DNA of 64,000 bases from Massilia atriviolacea (GCF_003953935.1 NZ_RXLQ01000019.1:1-64000); one strand, 5' to 3'. Positions 44,655 through 52,892 are shown, counted from the first letter of the stretch. Notes: generated by a model from the sequence alone, not told the origin. A program made the numbers and translations.

Positions 44655-45865
44655 ATTTCCCTAAATTCCCGATAAAATGCGGTGGCCAGTGATATCGTCA
44701 ACAACCCGAGCGCGAGACATATCGTCATTTTTGTCAAATCGATTTTTTCAATCAAGCTTCCCACAATCAGCATCGATATCGGCAAGGCGCCAATACTGAT
44801 CGTATTGACCCAGCTCATGACCACGGGGACATCGGCCGGCGCCGGCCGCGATTGAAACAGCGTCAATAGCGACACATTGACGACGGCCAGTGCCAGCCCC
44901 AGGCCAGCCAGTGCCAGGCAAGCCAATACGGGATTGTGGTTCAAGCCGAAGAAAAGGTAGAGCAGGGACACGGCGCTCAAGCCGGCGATCGCCCGCTTGC
45001 CCCTATTGAGCGGAAATTCCGCGACCGAAAGCAACAAACTTCCCGCCACCATTCCCATGCCGATCGACACCTCGAAGGCGGCCAGCATGGCAAGATTGCC
45101 GGCGAACCGGGTCTGGACGAACAAGGGGAGCAAGGCCATCAAGGGTGTCAGCGCAAGATTCATCAGGAAAAATGCCGACAACATGAAGCGTATCAAGGGA
45201 TCGGCAAACATCGACCGCCCGGGTATCGCTGGCGCCATGTCGGCATTCGCCGGCGCCGATTCGACCGTTTCCGGATTAGCAGGATCGAGGCGGATTCCCC
45301 CTTCCAGCCCTGCCGCCAGCAAATAGCTAAGCCCATTCAATACAAGCAGACCCGACAAACCAAGCCAAGGATAGAGCAGGGCGGAAATCGCTGGCCCAAC
45401 TACCGTCCCCAGGGAAAAGCAGGAATCGACCATGGCGGTCAACTGTGGGACCAATTCCTTTTTAGGCATGAGCCCGGGCAGCGTAAAGACAGCGATATTG
45501 AACAGCGCGCCAAGCAAATTTGAAACAAACGTCAGGATAAATAGCGTGGTCAGCGAATGGTGCTTGAAATAGGCGAGCCACAACAGTCCGACCAGCAAGA
45601 AGATGATGCCCCTTAATACGTCGGTGTGTATCAGCGTCCTCAGGACGCCGATTCTTTGCACCAGCTTGCCCCCACTGCTGGCCAGCAACAGATGGGGAAG
45701 CGCGCCTACCGCCAGGAACCACGGTATCATTTGTATGGATTGCTCCTGAGAAATAACCCAGACCAGGCCGAGGGTCATCATCTTGTCGCAGATTTGTGAA
45801 ATGAATTGCCCGACGAAAAGCCGGGATGAATTCTGGTCCTTGAATACTGCTATTGAAAATTTCAT
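44651..45865 (-). CDS. MFS exporter
   Basis: A 404-residue major facilitator with about twelve membrane helices and a motif-A-like segment GGKLVQRIGVLRTLI between helices 2 and 3. The NSRLFVGQFISQICDKMMTLGLVWVI start and the overall pattern resemble the MFS_3/EntS-type exporters that release small secreted metabolites. An ATG at 45865 has an AGGA six bases upstream and is preferred over one at 45871. The gene is placed between the GNAT and LuxE genes with 4-base gaps or overlaps, so it probably exports the operon's product. Confidence 0.82.
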   Translation of the reverse strand: MKFSIAVFKDQNSSRLFVGQFISQICDKMMTLGLVWVISQEQSIQMIPWFLAVGALPHLLLASSGGKLVQRIGVLRTLIHTDVLRGIIFLLVGLLWLAYFKHHSLTTLFILTFVSNLLGALFNIAVFTLPGLMPKKELVPQLTAMVDSCFSLGTVVGPAISALLYPWLGLSGLLVLNGLSYLLAAGLEGGIRLDPANPETVESAPANADMAPAIPGRSMFADPLIRFMLSAFFLMNLALTPLMALLPLFVQTRFAGNLAMLAAFEVSIGMGMVAGSLLLSVAEFPLNRGKRAIAGLSAVSLLYLFFGLNHNPVLACLALAGLGLALAVVNVSLLTLFQSRPAPADVPVVMSWVNTISIGALPISMLIVGSLIEKIDLTKMTICLALGLLTISLATAFYREFREI

Positions 45866-45875
45866 GATCATCCTG

Positions 45876-47036
45876 TCACGCTGCGCACGCCGGTTCCGGC
45901 TCCAGCGAATTTTTTTTCCAGAATTGCAGATACTGGTTCAAATATTCGCGATTAATGCCTTCCAGGCGGATATTTCTGAAATTCAGTATTTCATAAGATC
46001 GGCTGAATATGACGAAATCATAGCGCTGCGCGCCAATCAAATGCATGGCGGGGAAATAGGCGCAGGGAATGAAACCGGCTTGCATGGCGATTTCTATTTT
46101 CGCCGACTCATCGGCGCGAATAATGAATTCGATATAGCGCACACCCAGGTCCTGCAAGATTACCGATGCCTTTTCCACGATATCGGCGAATCCTGCATTG
46201 CACAGATCGTGAATGCCGATCAACACGCAATGTTTGTCCGTCTCTGAAAAATAACAGAAAACCTCCACGTCCTGATCGGCCGAGCTGATCAGCAGATTGG
46301 GTTCTTGAAACGGGAAAAAAGTATGGTGGTCCTGCGCCACCAGCGCGTTCTTGCCCTCGTCAAAACGGCGCTTGGTCAGGCGCGGTGCATGGATCAATTC
46401 GAGTTCCAGCGCGGAGCGTGCGCGCGAAAAATTTTCGGCGCTGGTATGGGGAATCCAATCGTCGGGAATCGCGGGCAAGCCGCATTCGCGCCGGACTATG
46501 TCAAAAAGGGGACGCAGGCGTGGATGCAGGGCAAAATCGGTAAAGCGCGAATCGAACGCGCTTTTCGTAAATAATGCAGTAAGGCAATGCGTTTCATACC
46601 CACTCGTCTTGTGAACATTTGGGAAAATTCCCAGTTTTCGGTAGCCCAGATTCGCCGTTAATTTTTGCGGTGCCGAAGAAACCGTTCTGGTTGTGGCGTA
46701 GACGACTTCGACATGTGCGATGGCGCGCAATTGCGCATAGCCGAATTCCATCATGCGTTCCGTCAAATTCTGTCCGCGACAGTCATTTTCAATGACTGCG
46801 CCAAAGACTTTGGCAAACCCGGTCAGCGTGTGCTGATAGACAACGGACCCGACAATTCGGTCATCGATGGACGCCACAATCCAGTAATAGTCATCCCGCC
46901 CGAGCGCAGCGCGCAGTCGCGCCGTCTCCGACATCATTGGATCACTGTAATCACCTTGGTAGACGCTCTGGTAGAGGTCGACGATCTGAGCGGCATCTCG
47001 TGGAATGGCTTTTCTTAAGGTAATATTTTTTTCCAT
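45876..47036 (-). CDS. GNAT-family N-acyltransferase with C-terminal extension
   Basis: A 386-residue protein. Residues about 5-170 are a GNAT domain: ITLRKAIPRDAAQIVDLYQSVY, the acetyl-CoA-loop region VIENDCRGQNLTERMMEFGYAQLRA and NLGYRKLGIFPNV. The remaining about 210 residues form a second mixed alpha/beta half with an internal ADESAKIEIAMQAGFIPCAYFP that looks like a second, degenerate GNAT fold. The family moves an acyl group from CoA (or another carrier) to an amine. It is the first gene of the operon, downstream of a strong promoter at 47113-47141. No good ribosome-binding site is visible. Confidence 0.75.
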   Translation of the reverse strand: MEKNITLRKAIPRDAAQIVDLYQSVYQGDYSDPMMSETARLRAALGRDDYYWIVASIDDRIVGSVVYQHTLTGFAKVFGAVIENDCRGQNLTERMMEFGYAQLRAIAHVEVVYATTRTVSSAPQKLTANLGYRKLGIFPNVHKTSGYETHCLTALFTKSAFDSRFTDFALHPRLRPLFDIVRRECGLPAIPDDWIPHTSAENFSRARSALELELIHAPRLTKRRFDEGKNALVAQDHHTFFPFQEPNLLISSADQDVEVFCYFSETDKHCVLIGIHDLCNAGFADIVEKASVILQDLGVRYIEFIIRADESAKIEIAMQAGFIPCAYFPAMHLIGAQRYDFVIFSRSYEILNFRNIRLEGINREYLNQYLQFWKKNSLEPEPACAA

Positions 47037-47112
47037 AATATTTTTTTTGACCGTGTATTATCTTATTGGAATAGCGCCGCTTTATTGGTGTGCAAGTTAA
47101 TCATGGCGCCGA

Positions 47113-47141
47113 ATTCTATATAAGGCAACATTGAAAGTCAA
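47113..47141 (-). promoter_or_regulatory. Sigma-70-type promoter of the GNAT/Lux-type operon
   Basis: On the minus strand TTGACT (47141-47136) is followed after exactly 17 bases by TAGAAT (47118-47113), close to the TTGACA/TATAAT consensus at ideal spacing. Transcription would start near 47106, about 70 bases before the GNAT ATG. It is the best housekeeping promoter I saw in the window. Confidence 0.8.
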
Positions 47142-47304
47142 GCAGGGAAATATGACGGCTTGGTGACGACGAAGAAAATATCAGGCCGGGGCCGAATAAT
47201 TACTCAAGGTGGACAATAAATTAAGCGGAAAATTGTCATCAATTTGTAACGCAAAAAATGCAATAAGCATTTTATTTGCCACGGATCCGGTTTTTCTTAA
47301 AACA

Positions 47305-47333
47305 GCCAGAGCGACGCGTCTCGTCGCTCTGGC
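47305..47333. terminator. 12-base-pair perfect inverted repeat
   Basis: gccagagcgacg and cgtcgctctggc flank a 5-base loop. On the minus strand the stem is followed by tgttttaag, weakly T-rich, so it may be a terminator that insulates the Lux-type operon from transcription coming from the Crp side; it could also be an end sequence of a lost mobile element. Confidence 0.6.
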
Positions 47334-47786
47334 AAACCATGTGATACCTTGCCAGTCGATAAACTCGGCGCTCCCGACATAATGTGACGCTTTTATGACC
47401 GACATGCAGCGCCTTGGGCGGCATGCTTTGGAGGCAAAGCGTTCACCTGACAAGGCTCCTGCTGGCGTCGTCGCCGTCGTGGCAATGGAGGCTCTTGCAA
47501 AACTTGCTTAGCAGGGGAGTAGCTTGGGATGGCAAGCAAAAGGGAGGGGGGGCACCAAAACGCCCCACGCCATGGATGCTCCCGGCGCGATCTGATCATG
47601 CAACGCCGGAACGCGATTCAAGATGATGTTACGCCCGCGTTGCGTAGCGAAATTGGCATCGTGACGCCGACATTGGCGCGCGTGGTGCATATTCTGGATC
47701 GGGCATATCAGCCGGGACGGTACTGCGATCGCGGCACGCGAGCGGCCTGTCGCGCCAGGAGCGGCCGAAGCCGCTGTTGCGCCCGG

Positions 47787-48030
47787 CGAGAAAAGCGCGT
47801 GCAAGCGTCAAGGCAAGCGCGCAGTGCCGGCGTCAGCCTCCCCGATCCGGCGCCAGCGCAGCCAGTCGCTGCCGGCATGCTGGCGGAATTGCCCACTGCC
47901 TGTGCCTGCGGCACAAAGTGCAACGCGCAAGGCTACAAAATGAGCTGGAACGGCTACAAGCTGCATATCGGCAGCGCCGACTGCGGCGTACCGGTCGCCG
48001 CTTTGCTGTGCTCGGCCTCTGTGCATCGAT
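47787..48030 (+). pseudogene. Remnant of a DDE transposase (IS5/IS1182-like)
   Basis: A reading-frame fragment includes MLAELPTACACGTKCNAQGY at 47877-47936, followed by SWNGYKLHIGSADCGVPVA and LLCSASVH, ending near 48026. This recalls the core of transposases with GTKRNAKGYxxSWxGYKLHxDxADGDIPV and LTSASLHDSQ. Several expected residues are changed (Asp to Gly in HIGSAD, Gly to Cys after it), the Asp of SLHDSQ is lost, and the sequence leaves the frame soon after. No terminal repeats or intact start are visible. It is a decayed insertion sequence beside the lower-GC operon. The family name is from memory of the motif and is tentative. Confidence 0.6.
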
Positions 48031-48202
48031 ATGCCGGTAGATCTTCCCACCGGCCCCTGACTGAAGTAATTCGCCCGGCCGCGCAGCATCGGAATCAAGT
48101 CTTTGACCCGCGTCTCCGGCGTTGCCGCGAACCATAAGCTCGTCGTGTCGGCATGTATGTGCTTCCGTTATCGCATTCTTCCAACGGCAGACAGCGGTGT
48201 AT

Positions 48203-48979
48203 TTAATTCTGCGCCAGCTTGTGCAGCTCCGCCGGATTGAGGATGATGAGCCGGTGCGTGCCCTTTTCGATGATGCCTTGCTGTACCAGCGCGAGCAGGG
48301 TGCGGGTCACCGTTTCGCGGCTGGTGTTGATCATGTTGGCGATATCCTGGTGGGTCGGCAGGTTTTCCACCACTTCCACATCGCCTTCCTTCTTTTCCTT
48401 CATCAGTTCGAGGAAGGTGTAGATGCGCTTGGCGGTGTTGTGAATGCTCAGCAGCGCGCGGAACTGCGAATCGCGCTGCACTTTTTCGGCCAGGAAGCGC
48501 AGCATGTGCTTGGCCACCGACGGCGAGTGCGAAAACAGGTGCAGCGCGGTGTTGCGCGGCAGCAGCGCCACCATCACCGGACTGAGGGCCACCACCGAGG
48601 CCGAGCGGGTCGAGCCGTTGATCACCGCAATCTCGCCGAAGAAGTCGCCGGGCGCGAGCATGCGCAGGCCGATCGCGCGTCCGTCTTCGGTGACGTCGAT
48701 CACTTGCAGCTGGCCCGACAGCAGGAACAGCAGGCTGTCGCCGCTGGCGCCCTTTTGCAGCACCACGTCGCGCTTGGCGTAGGTGCGGATGCGCAGGTCG
48801 GTCATGACCTGGCGCATTTCATCCTCGCTCAGCTGGGCCAGCAGGGGAATCTTGCGCAGGTGGATCTGGACGCTGACCTTGTTCTGCGAATCCTTGGGCA
48901 CCGGCATCACCGAGGCATCCTCGGGACCGAGCGGAACCCCGTTCTTGGTGGCGGTGACGATGAAGTTATCTGTACTCAT
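48203..48979 (-). CDS. Crp-type cyclic-nucleotide-dependent transcription regulator
   Basis: A 258-residue Crp/Fnr-family protein. After about 40 extra N-terminal residues a cyclic-nucleotide-binding domain carries the phosphate-binding cassette FGEIAVINGSTRSASV (114-129), which has the Glu and the Arg-Ser pair used by E. coli CRP to hold cAMP. There are no Fnr-type cysteines. The C-terminal winged helix has THQDIANMINTSRETVTRTL (209-228), whose RETVxR matches the CRP recognition helix that reads TGTGA. Its gene is the last of a likely four-gene operon that begins with an adenylate cyclase. Sites of the predicted type lie upstream of three nearby surface-protein transcription units. Confidence 0.92.
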   Translation of the reverse strand: MSTDNFIVTATKNGVPLGPEDASVMPVPKDSQNKVSVQIHLRKIPLLAQLSEDEMRQVMTDLRIRTYAKRDVVLQKGASGDSLLFLLSGQLQVIDVTEDGRAIGLRMLAPGDFFGEIAVINGSTRSASVVALSPVMVALLPRNTALHLFSHSPSVAKHMLRFLAEKVQRDSQFRALLSIHNTAKRIYTFLELMKEKKEGDVEVVENLPTHQDIANMINTSRETVTRTLLALVQQGIIEKGTHRLIILNPAELHKLAQN

Positions 48980-48991
48980 GCACGGTTTCCG

Positions 48992-49321
48992 TCATAGATA
49001 GGCATGCGCCAGCGGCGCGCACAGCGCCACCGTGGCGATGCCGGCGGCATTGGCCGCCATGTCGCGCCAGCAAAACTTCCTGCCTGGCACTAAATTCTGC
49101 AGGATTTCGATGAGGAGGGCGGCGCCCAGCAAGCCCAGCAGGCATAGCTGCAGGATCCAGCCCCCCGGGACCATACGTGCCAGCAACAGGGCGAGCAGGC
49201 CGAACGCCAGGAAATGCAGCAGCTTGTCGTTCGGCAATGGGGGCAGCCATTCGTTGGGCACCAGGCAGCCCGCCACGATGCCCACCGTGGCCAGTAAAAA
49301 CACAATCAATTCCCAAGTCAT
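48992..49321 (-). CDS. VanZ-like small membrane protein
   Basis: A 109-residue protein with about four helices and the VanZ-like signature PNDKLLHFLAFGLLALLLA and EILQNLVPGRKFCWRDMAANAAG. This family has a recognisable fold pattern but no established reaction here; in some bacteria members affect envelope permeability or antibiotic tolerance. I used the ATG at 49321, preceded by GGATAAG, rather than a GTG at 49330. It lies 12 bases before the Crp-type gene and 89 bases after the barrel-protein gene. Confidence 0.8.
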   Translation of the reverse strand: MTWELIVFLLATVGIVAGCLVPNEWLPPLPNDKLLHFLAFGLLALLLARMVPGGWILQLCLLGLLGAALLIEILQNLVPGRKFCWRDMAANAAGIATVALCAPLAHAYL

Positions 49322-49410
49322 CTTATCCACATCAACAGTCGATCCGCCGGCGCCGGGACCTCCCGCGGGGTGTCCCGTGCCAGCGCCAGCAGGCGTGCCG
49401 GAGCGGTATC

Positions 49411-50772
49411 TTACCAGTTGTCGGTGCGCCAGCTGAACTGGAGCCAGCGGCTGTCGTACTGGAACAGGGGAATGTTCTCGCGATTGAAGGTGCGCCGCAC
49501 TTCCAGCTGCAGGGCGCTGTGGGTGCCGACCGGGAACAGCAGGCTGGCGCGCAGCTGGGTGGTGTCCTGGTCGCGCCGGGTCTCGATGAAGTCTTGCGAG
49601 TAGATGCGCGAACCGCGCCAGGACTGGCGCGACAGGCCGGCTTCGGCGATGGCTTTCTCGCCCAGCAGCGCGACCAGGTTGGCGCCGCCGTACCAGCCGT
49701 GGCGGTCGCCGCCGGGACGGGCCGTCTTGCCGGCGTCGGCCAGCAGGCCGGCCGAGAGCACCACGGTGCGCTGCTTGCCGCGCATGGCCAGGCTGGTGCC
49801 CAGGTCGAGCGTGCGCGCATCGTAATAGCGCCGGGTCGGATAGATGGCGCTGCTAAAGCCGGCGCTGAGCGACCAGCCGAGCGATTCGCCCAGGTCGAGC
49901 GGCGGCACGGCGCGCAGCAGCACCTGGGCCTGGCGCTGGTACAGCTCGCCGCCGAGGCGGACCAGGCCGTAGGCGGCGGTGGCGCGCCCGGTCCAGCCGG
50001 CGCCGCTCCACGGCCGTTCCAGGGCGAGCAGGGCCGAATCGCTGTCCTGGCTGGTCACGTCGGTATGGCGCAGGGCGCGCAACTGGGCGATCAGGAGCAT
50101 GCCGCGGCTGCCGATCGGCTGGTTGAAGTCGCCCGACAGGACCTTGAAATGGTCGGCGCGCGGGCGCGAGTCGGTTCCCAGTTCCACCTGCTGCAGGTTG
50201 TTGGTGCTGCCGAGCATGACGAAGCGGCTGCTCGAACCCTGGTTGACGTTGGTGTCGTAACCGGCGCCGAGCTTGAAGGACATCGAGCGCGGATGGCTGC
50301 GCTGCCCCTTGCAGCCCGAATTGCGGTAGTGGGCGATCAGTTGCAGGATCGACTCGGACGGATGGAAACGCTGTTCGATCTGGTCGAACAGGCGCTCGGC
50401 CTCGGCCTTGTTGCCCAGTTCGCAATGGCTGATCGCCAGGTCGAGCCAGGCGCCGGCGTGCAGGGCGTTCTTTTCCAGCAGCCGGCTGAGCTTGGTGGTG
50501 GCTTCGTCGGGACGTCCTTCGGACAGCGAACGCAGGGCGTCGAGGTACAGTTTTTCTTCCTGGGCCGCCTGCTCGTCGCTGAGCGGGGCCGGGGCCTCGG
50601 GTGCGGGCGATTCGGCCGCAGCTGTTACCGGCGCCGGCGTGTCGGGCGCCGCCGTGTCGGCCGCTGGCGGCGCCGCGTTTTCCGGCGCCTCGCCCAGCTG
50701 GGCGCGCGCCGGGGCGAGCGCGCCCAGCGCCAGCAGCATGGCCAGCAGCGGCGTCAGGAACGGGCGCCTCAT
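49411..50772 (-). CDS. Outer-membrane barrel protein with TPR-like N-terminal region
   Basis: A 453-residue exported protein. Signal peptide: residues 1-24 (ends in ALAPARA). An Ala/Pro/Glu-rich linker (about 25-70) leads to helical TPR-like repeats (LYLDALRSLSEGRPDEATTKLSRLLEKN, AWLDLAISHCELGNKAEAERLFDQIEQ; residues about 74-135), then an alternating beta pattern from FKLGAGYDTNVNQGS (about 160) to the end (LQFSWRTDNW), which is consistent with a beta-barrel such as DUF560/Slam-like modules. Function unknown; an export or surface-sensor role is plausible. The start overlaps the stop of the cyclase gene (ATGA). Confidence 0.72.
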   Translation of the reverse strand: MRRPFLTPLLAMLLALGALAPARAQLGEAPENAAPPAADTAAPDTPAPVTAAAESPAPEAPAPLSDEQAAQEEKLYLDALRSLSEGRPDEATTKLSRLLEKNALHAGAWLDLAISHCELGNKAEAERLFDQIEQRFHPSESILQLIAHYRNSGCKGQRSHPRSMSFKLGAGYDTNVNQGSSSRFVMLGSTNNLQQVELGTDSRPRADHFKVLSGDFNQPIGSRGMLLIAQLRALRHTDVTSQDSDSALLALERPWSGAGWTGRATAAYGLVRLGGELYQRQAQVLLRAVPPLDLGESLGWSLSAGFSSAIYPTRRYYDARTLDLGTSLAMRGKQRTVVLSAGLLADAGKTARPGGDRHGWYGGANLVALLGEKAIAEAGLSRQSWRGSRIYSQDFIETRRDQDTTQLRASLLFPVGTHSALQLEVRRTFNRENIPLFQYDSRWLQFSWRTDNW

Positions 50773-52598
50773 GCCAGCTCCTCCAGCGTGTACAGCTCGA
50801 TCGGCACTTCCTTGCCGCGCAGCGCGTGGCGGCCCAGGCTGAGGAAGCGGTGGCGCGTGGCGTAGCCGACCGTGCCCTGGCCGATGATCACATCGTGCGG
50901 GAAGTCGCGCGCCGCCTGTTCCAGGCGCGAGGCGGTGTTGACGCTGTCGCCGACCGCCGTATAAATGCTGCGGAAGGCGGTGCCGTAGTCGCCCACCATG
51001 GCCAACCCGCTTTCGATGCCGATGCGTACGCGCAGCGGCTGGCCGCCGGCGCGCACCCGGGCCGCGCTCAGGATGGCGACTTCGCGCAGGATGCGGGCCG
51101 CCGCGTCCAGCGCCAGGTCGGCGTGCTGTTCGTTGGGAATCGGCGCGCCCCAGAAGGCGACCAGGCCGTCGCCGGTGTATTTGTCGAGCGTGCCCTTGTT
51201 TTCCAGCACCGGACGGGTCAGGCAATCGAGGAAGTCGGTGGTCAGCCTGGCCGCTTCCTCGACCGGCAGCGCTTCGACCTGCGAGGTGTAGCCCTGCATG
51301 TCGGCGATCAGGGTGGTGACCTGCAGCTGGCGCGGCGCGAGCGGGTCTTTCAGGCCGCTGCGCAGCAGTTCGTCGACCACTTCGCCGGCCACGTAGCGGC
51401 GCATGGTGTCGAGCAGGCGCCGCGAACCGGACTGGGCCAGCTGCCAGTGGAAGGGCACGCCCACCGCCAGCAGGAAGGCGATCGACAGCAGCGGGCCGCT
51501 CACCGAAAAATCGGGATCGTGCGCGGACAGGCCGTAGGCCAGCAGGGCCCAGGTCAGCGAAGCGAGCGCCAGCATCAGCACATTGACGGCGGCCGACAGG
51601 CGCGCGAAGGTGTAGCCGGCCAGGGCCGCGACGGCGCTGGCGAACAGCACCGCCATCAGGCGTCCGGGCCAGGGCGCCGGGGCCAGCCCGGCCTGGCGGT
51701 CGAGCAGGGTGGTGAGCATCGAGGCGTGTACCAGCAGTCCCGGGCTGGAACGCCCGAGCGGGGTGGCGACGCGGTCGCCGATGCTCAGCGACGAGGAGCC
51801 GATCAGCACCAGGCGCCCTGCCACCATGGCCGGGTCGACCCGGCCGTCGAGGATCTCGCCGGCCTTGGCCACGGTGTAGGCGTCGAGCGAACGGCTGAAG
51901 GGGACGCGCTGGTAGCCGTCCTGCGGGCCGGGCGCCGGTGCTGCGGCGGGCGTGCCGCAGCAGTCGAGCAGCGCGCGCGACAGGGTCGGAAAGCGGCGCT
52001 GTTCGAACCAGGTATACATGGGGACGCGGCGCAGCACGCCGTCGGGATCGGGGCGCACCCCGATATTGCCCACGTGCGGGGCCAGCGCCAGCCCGGCGTG
52101 GTTGGCAATGAAGCCGTAGGCCGGCACGGCCCCGCCCGCCGCTGCGGACGGGATGCCGCCGGCCGGGCGCCCGAAACGCAGCGCCTGCGGGCGCTGTTCG
52201 TAATCGAACAGCTGGGCCAGCACCAGCGGGCCCTGCCCGGCCAGCACGGCCAGCCGCAGGTCGCCGGCCGGGTCGCCCGGCTCGCCTTGCAGGATGTCGA
52301 GCGCGACCGCGCGCGCACCGTCGCCGATCAGGGTTTCCACCAGTTCGGCCAGGCGCTCGCGCGACCATGGCCAGGGATGCGCCGCCAGGCTGGTTTCGTC
52401 GATATCGACCACCAGGATGCGCGGCTCGGGCGTGTCGACCGCCTGCGCCACCACGAAGCGGTCGCGCAGCCATTCGTCGGCCGCGTCCAGCACAGACGGC
52501 CCGCGCGGCCATTGCGCCCAGACGGCCAGCATCAGCGCCGCCAGGGGAATCGACAGGTGCAGCAGGGAAGAGGGGGAAAAGGAGCGCAAGTGGGCCAA
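50769..52598 (-). CDS. CHASE2-domain class III adenylate cyclase
   Basis: A 609-residue membrane enzyme. An N-terminal helix (about 12-30) and a periplasmic CHASE2 sensor (about 55-300, with ILVVDIDETSL and GRLVLIGSSSLSIGD) precede three membrane helices (about 312-385) and a cyclase domain (about 425-609). Catalytic positions are intact: metal-binding Asp433 (IADMQGYT) and Asp477 (KYTGDG), purine-specifying Lys473 and Thr547, and transition-state Asn554 and Arg558 (SVNTASRLE). Lys plus Thr points to ATP, so cAMP is the likely product. The only usable start in frame is a TTG at 52598, without a clear ribosome-binding site, so the N-terminus is uncertain. Confidence 0.9.
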   Translation of the reverse strand: MAHLRSFSPSSLLHLSIPLAALMLAVWAQWPRGPSVLDAADEWLRDRFVVAQAVDTPEPRILVVDIDETSLAAHPWPWSRERLAELVETLIGDGARAVALDILQGEPGDPAGDLRLAVLAGQGPLVLAQLFDYEQRPQALRFGRPAGGIPSAAAGGAVPAYGFIANHAGLALAPHVGNIGVRPDPDGVLRRVPMYTWFEQRRFPTLSRALLDCCGTPAAAPAPGPQDGYQRVPFSRSLDAYTVAKAGEILDGRVDPAMVAGRLVLIGSSSLSIGDRVATPLGRSSPGLLVHASMLTTLLDRQAGLAPAPWPGRLMAVLFASAVAALAGYTFARLSAAVNVLMLALASLTWALLAYGLSAHDPDFSVSGPLLSIAFLLAVGVPFHWQLAQSGSRRLLDTMRRYVAGEVVDELLRSGLKDPLAPRQLQVTTLIADMQGYTSQVEALPVEEAARLTTDFLDCLTRPVLENKGTLDKYTGDGLVAFWGAPIPNEQHADLALDAAARILREVAILSAARVRAGGQPLRVRIGIESGLAMVGDYGTAFRSIYTAVGDSVNTASRLEQAARDFPHDVIIGQGTVGYATRHRFLSLGRHALRGKEVPIELYTLEELA

Positions 52599-52665
52599 TG
52601 GGTTTGTCGTGCCGGCCGACGGGCGATGGTGCTCCCGGCGCGGCCGCGCGACCTGAAATAACGCA

Positions 52666-52671
52666 AGTATA
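52666..52671 (-). promoter_or_regulatory. Candidate -10 element for the cyclase-crp operon
   Basis: On the minus strand TATACT lies about 70 bases before the cyclase start. No good -35 hexamer sits 17 bases upstream of it. I mention it because it is the only hexamer close to consensus on this strand in the 294-base gap (52599-52892). Confidence 0.35.
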
Positions 52672-52830
52672 ACGCCAGACAGACAGCAATACTACCAAAG
52701 CAACTGTTTTTGCAACATTACTTCCCGCACAAGGTTTTCGTGCGCTCAGAGGGCGCACGGTAATCATACTGGCAAGGACCGGGCAAGAGATGTTGCGCAA
52801 GCGTCTCAGATTTGTATCAGAATGCAATAA

Positions 52831-52846
52831 TGTGACGTGCAACACA
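52831..52846 (+). promoter_or_regulatory. CRP-like site before the FecR-domain gene
   Basis: TGTGA-N6-ACACA, nine of ten half-site bases matching TGTGA-N6-TCACA. A CATAAT at 52868-52873 is the likely -10 element; it gives a start near 52880, so the site is centred at about -41.5, the standard class II activating position. AAGGGAGA is the ribosome-binding site, and the leader would be only about 13 bases long. Confidence 0.6.
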
Positions 52847-52892
52847 TTTTGAGGGGTTTTGCGGGCGCATAATCCGTACTAAGGGAGAATTT

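Larger units (their letters stand above)
47037..48202. other. 1.2 kb region without intact genes, holding a promoter, a large hairpin and a transposase remnant
   Basis: Between the GNAT gene and the Crp-type gene (both on the minus strand) no credible full-length gene is seen. It contains the operon promoter (47113-47141), a 12-base-pair palindrome (47305-47333) and a decayed transposase fragment (about 47787-48030). The first 300 bases are A/T-rich like the operon; composition rises again towards 47400. Confidence 0.7.

Noticed and set aside
39683-47036. Bioluminescence (lux) operon
   Set aside because: LuxC- and LuxE-type proteins are present, but no luciferase subunit, LuxD thioesterase or flavin reductase gene occurs here, so light production is not supported.
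47340-47360. A TGTGA half-site near 47345 as a CRP site
   Set aside because: The second half is GCCAG, which does not match TCACA.
47181-47453. 90-codon minus-strand frame in the spacer
   Set aside because: It crosses the palindrome at 47305-47333, has no ribosome-binding site and its product resembles no family.
49330-52845. Very long minus-strand frame running through the barrel-protein and cyclase genes
   Set aside because: Frame-shifted relative to the catalytic motifs of the cyclase; only its last part coincides with the barrel-protein gene, which has its own ATG and signal peptide.
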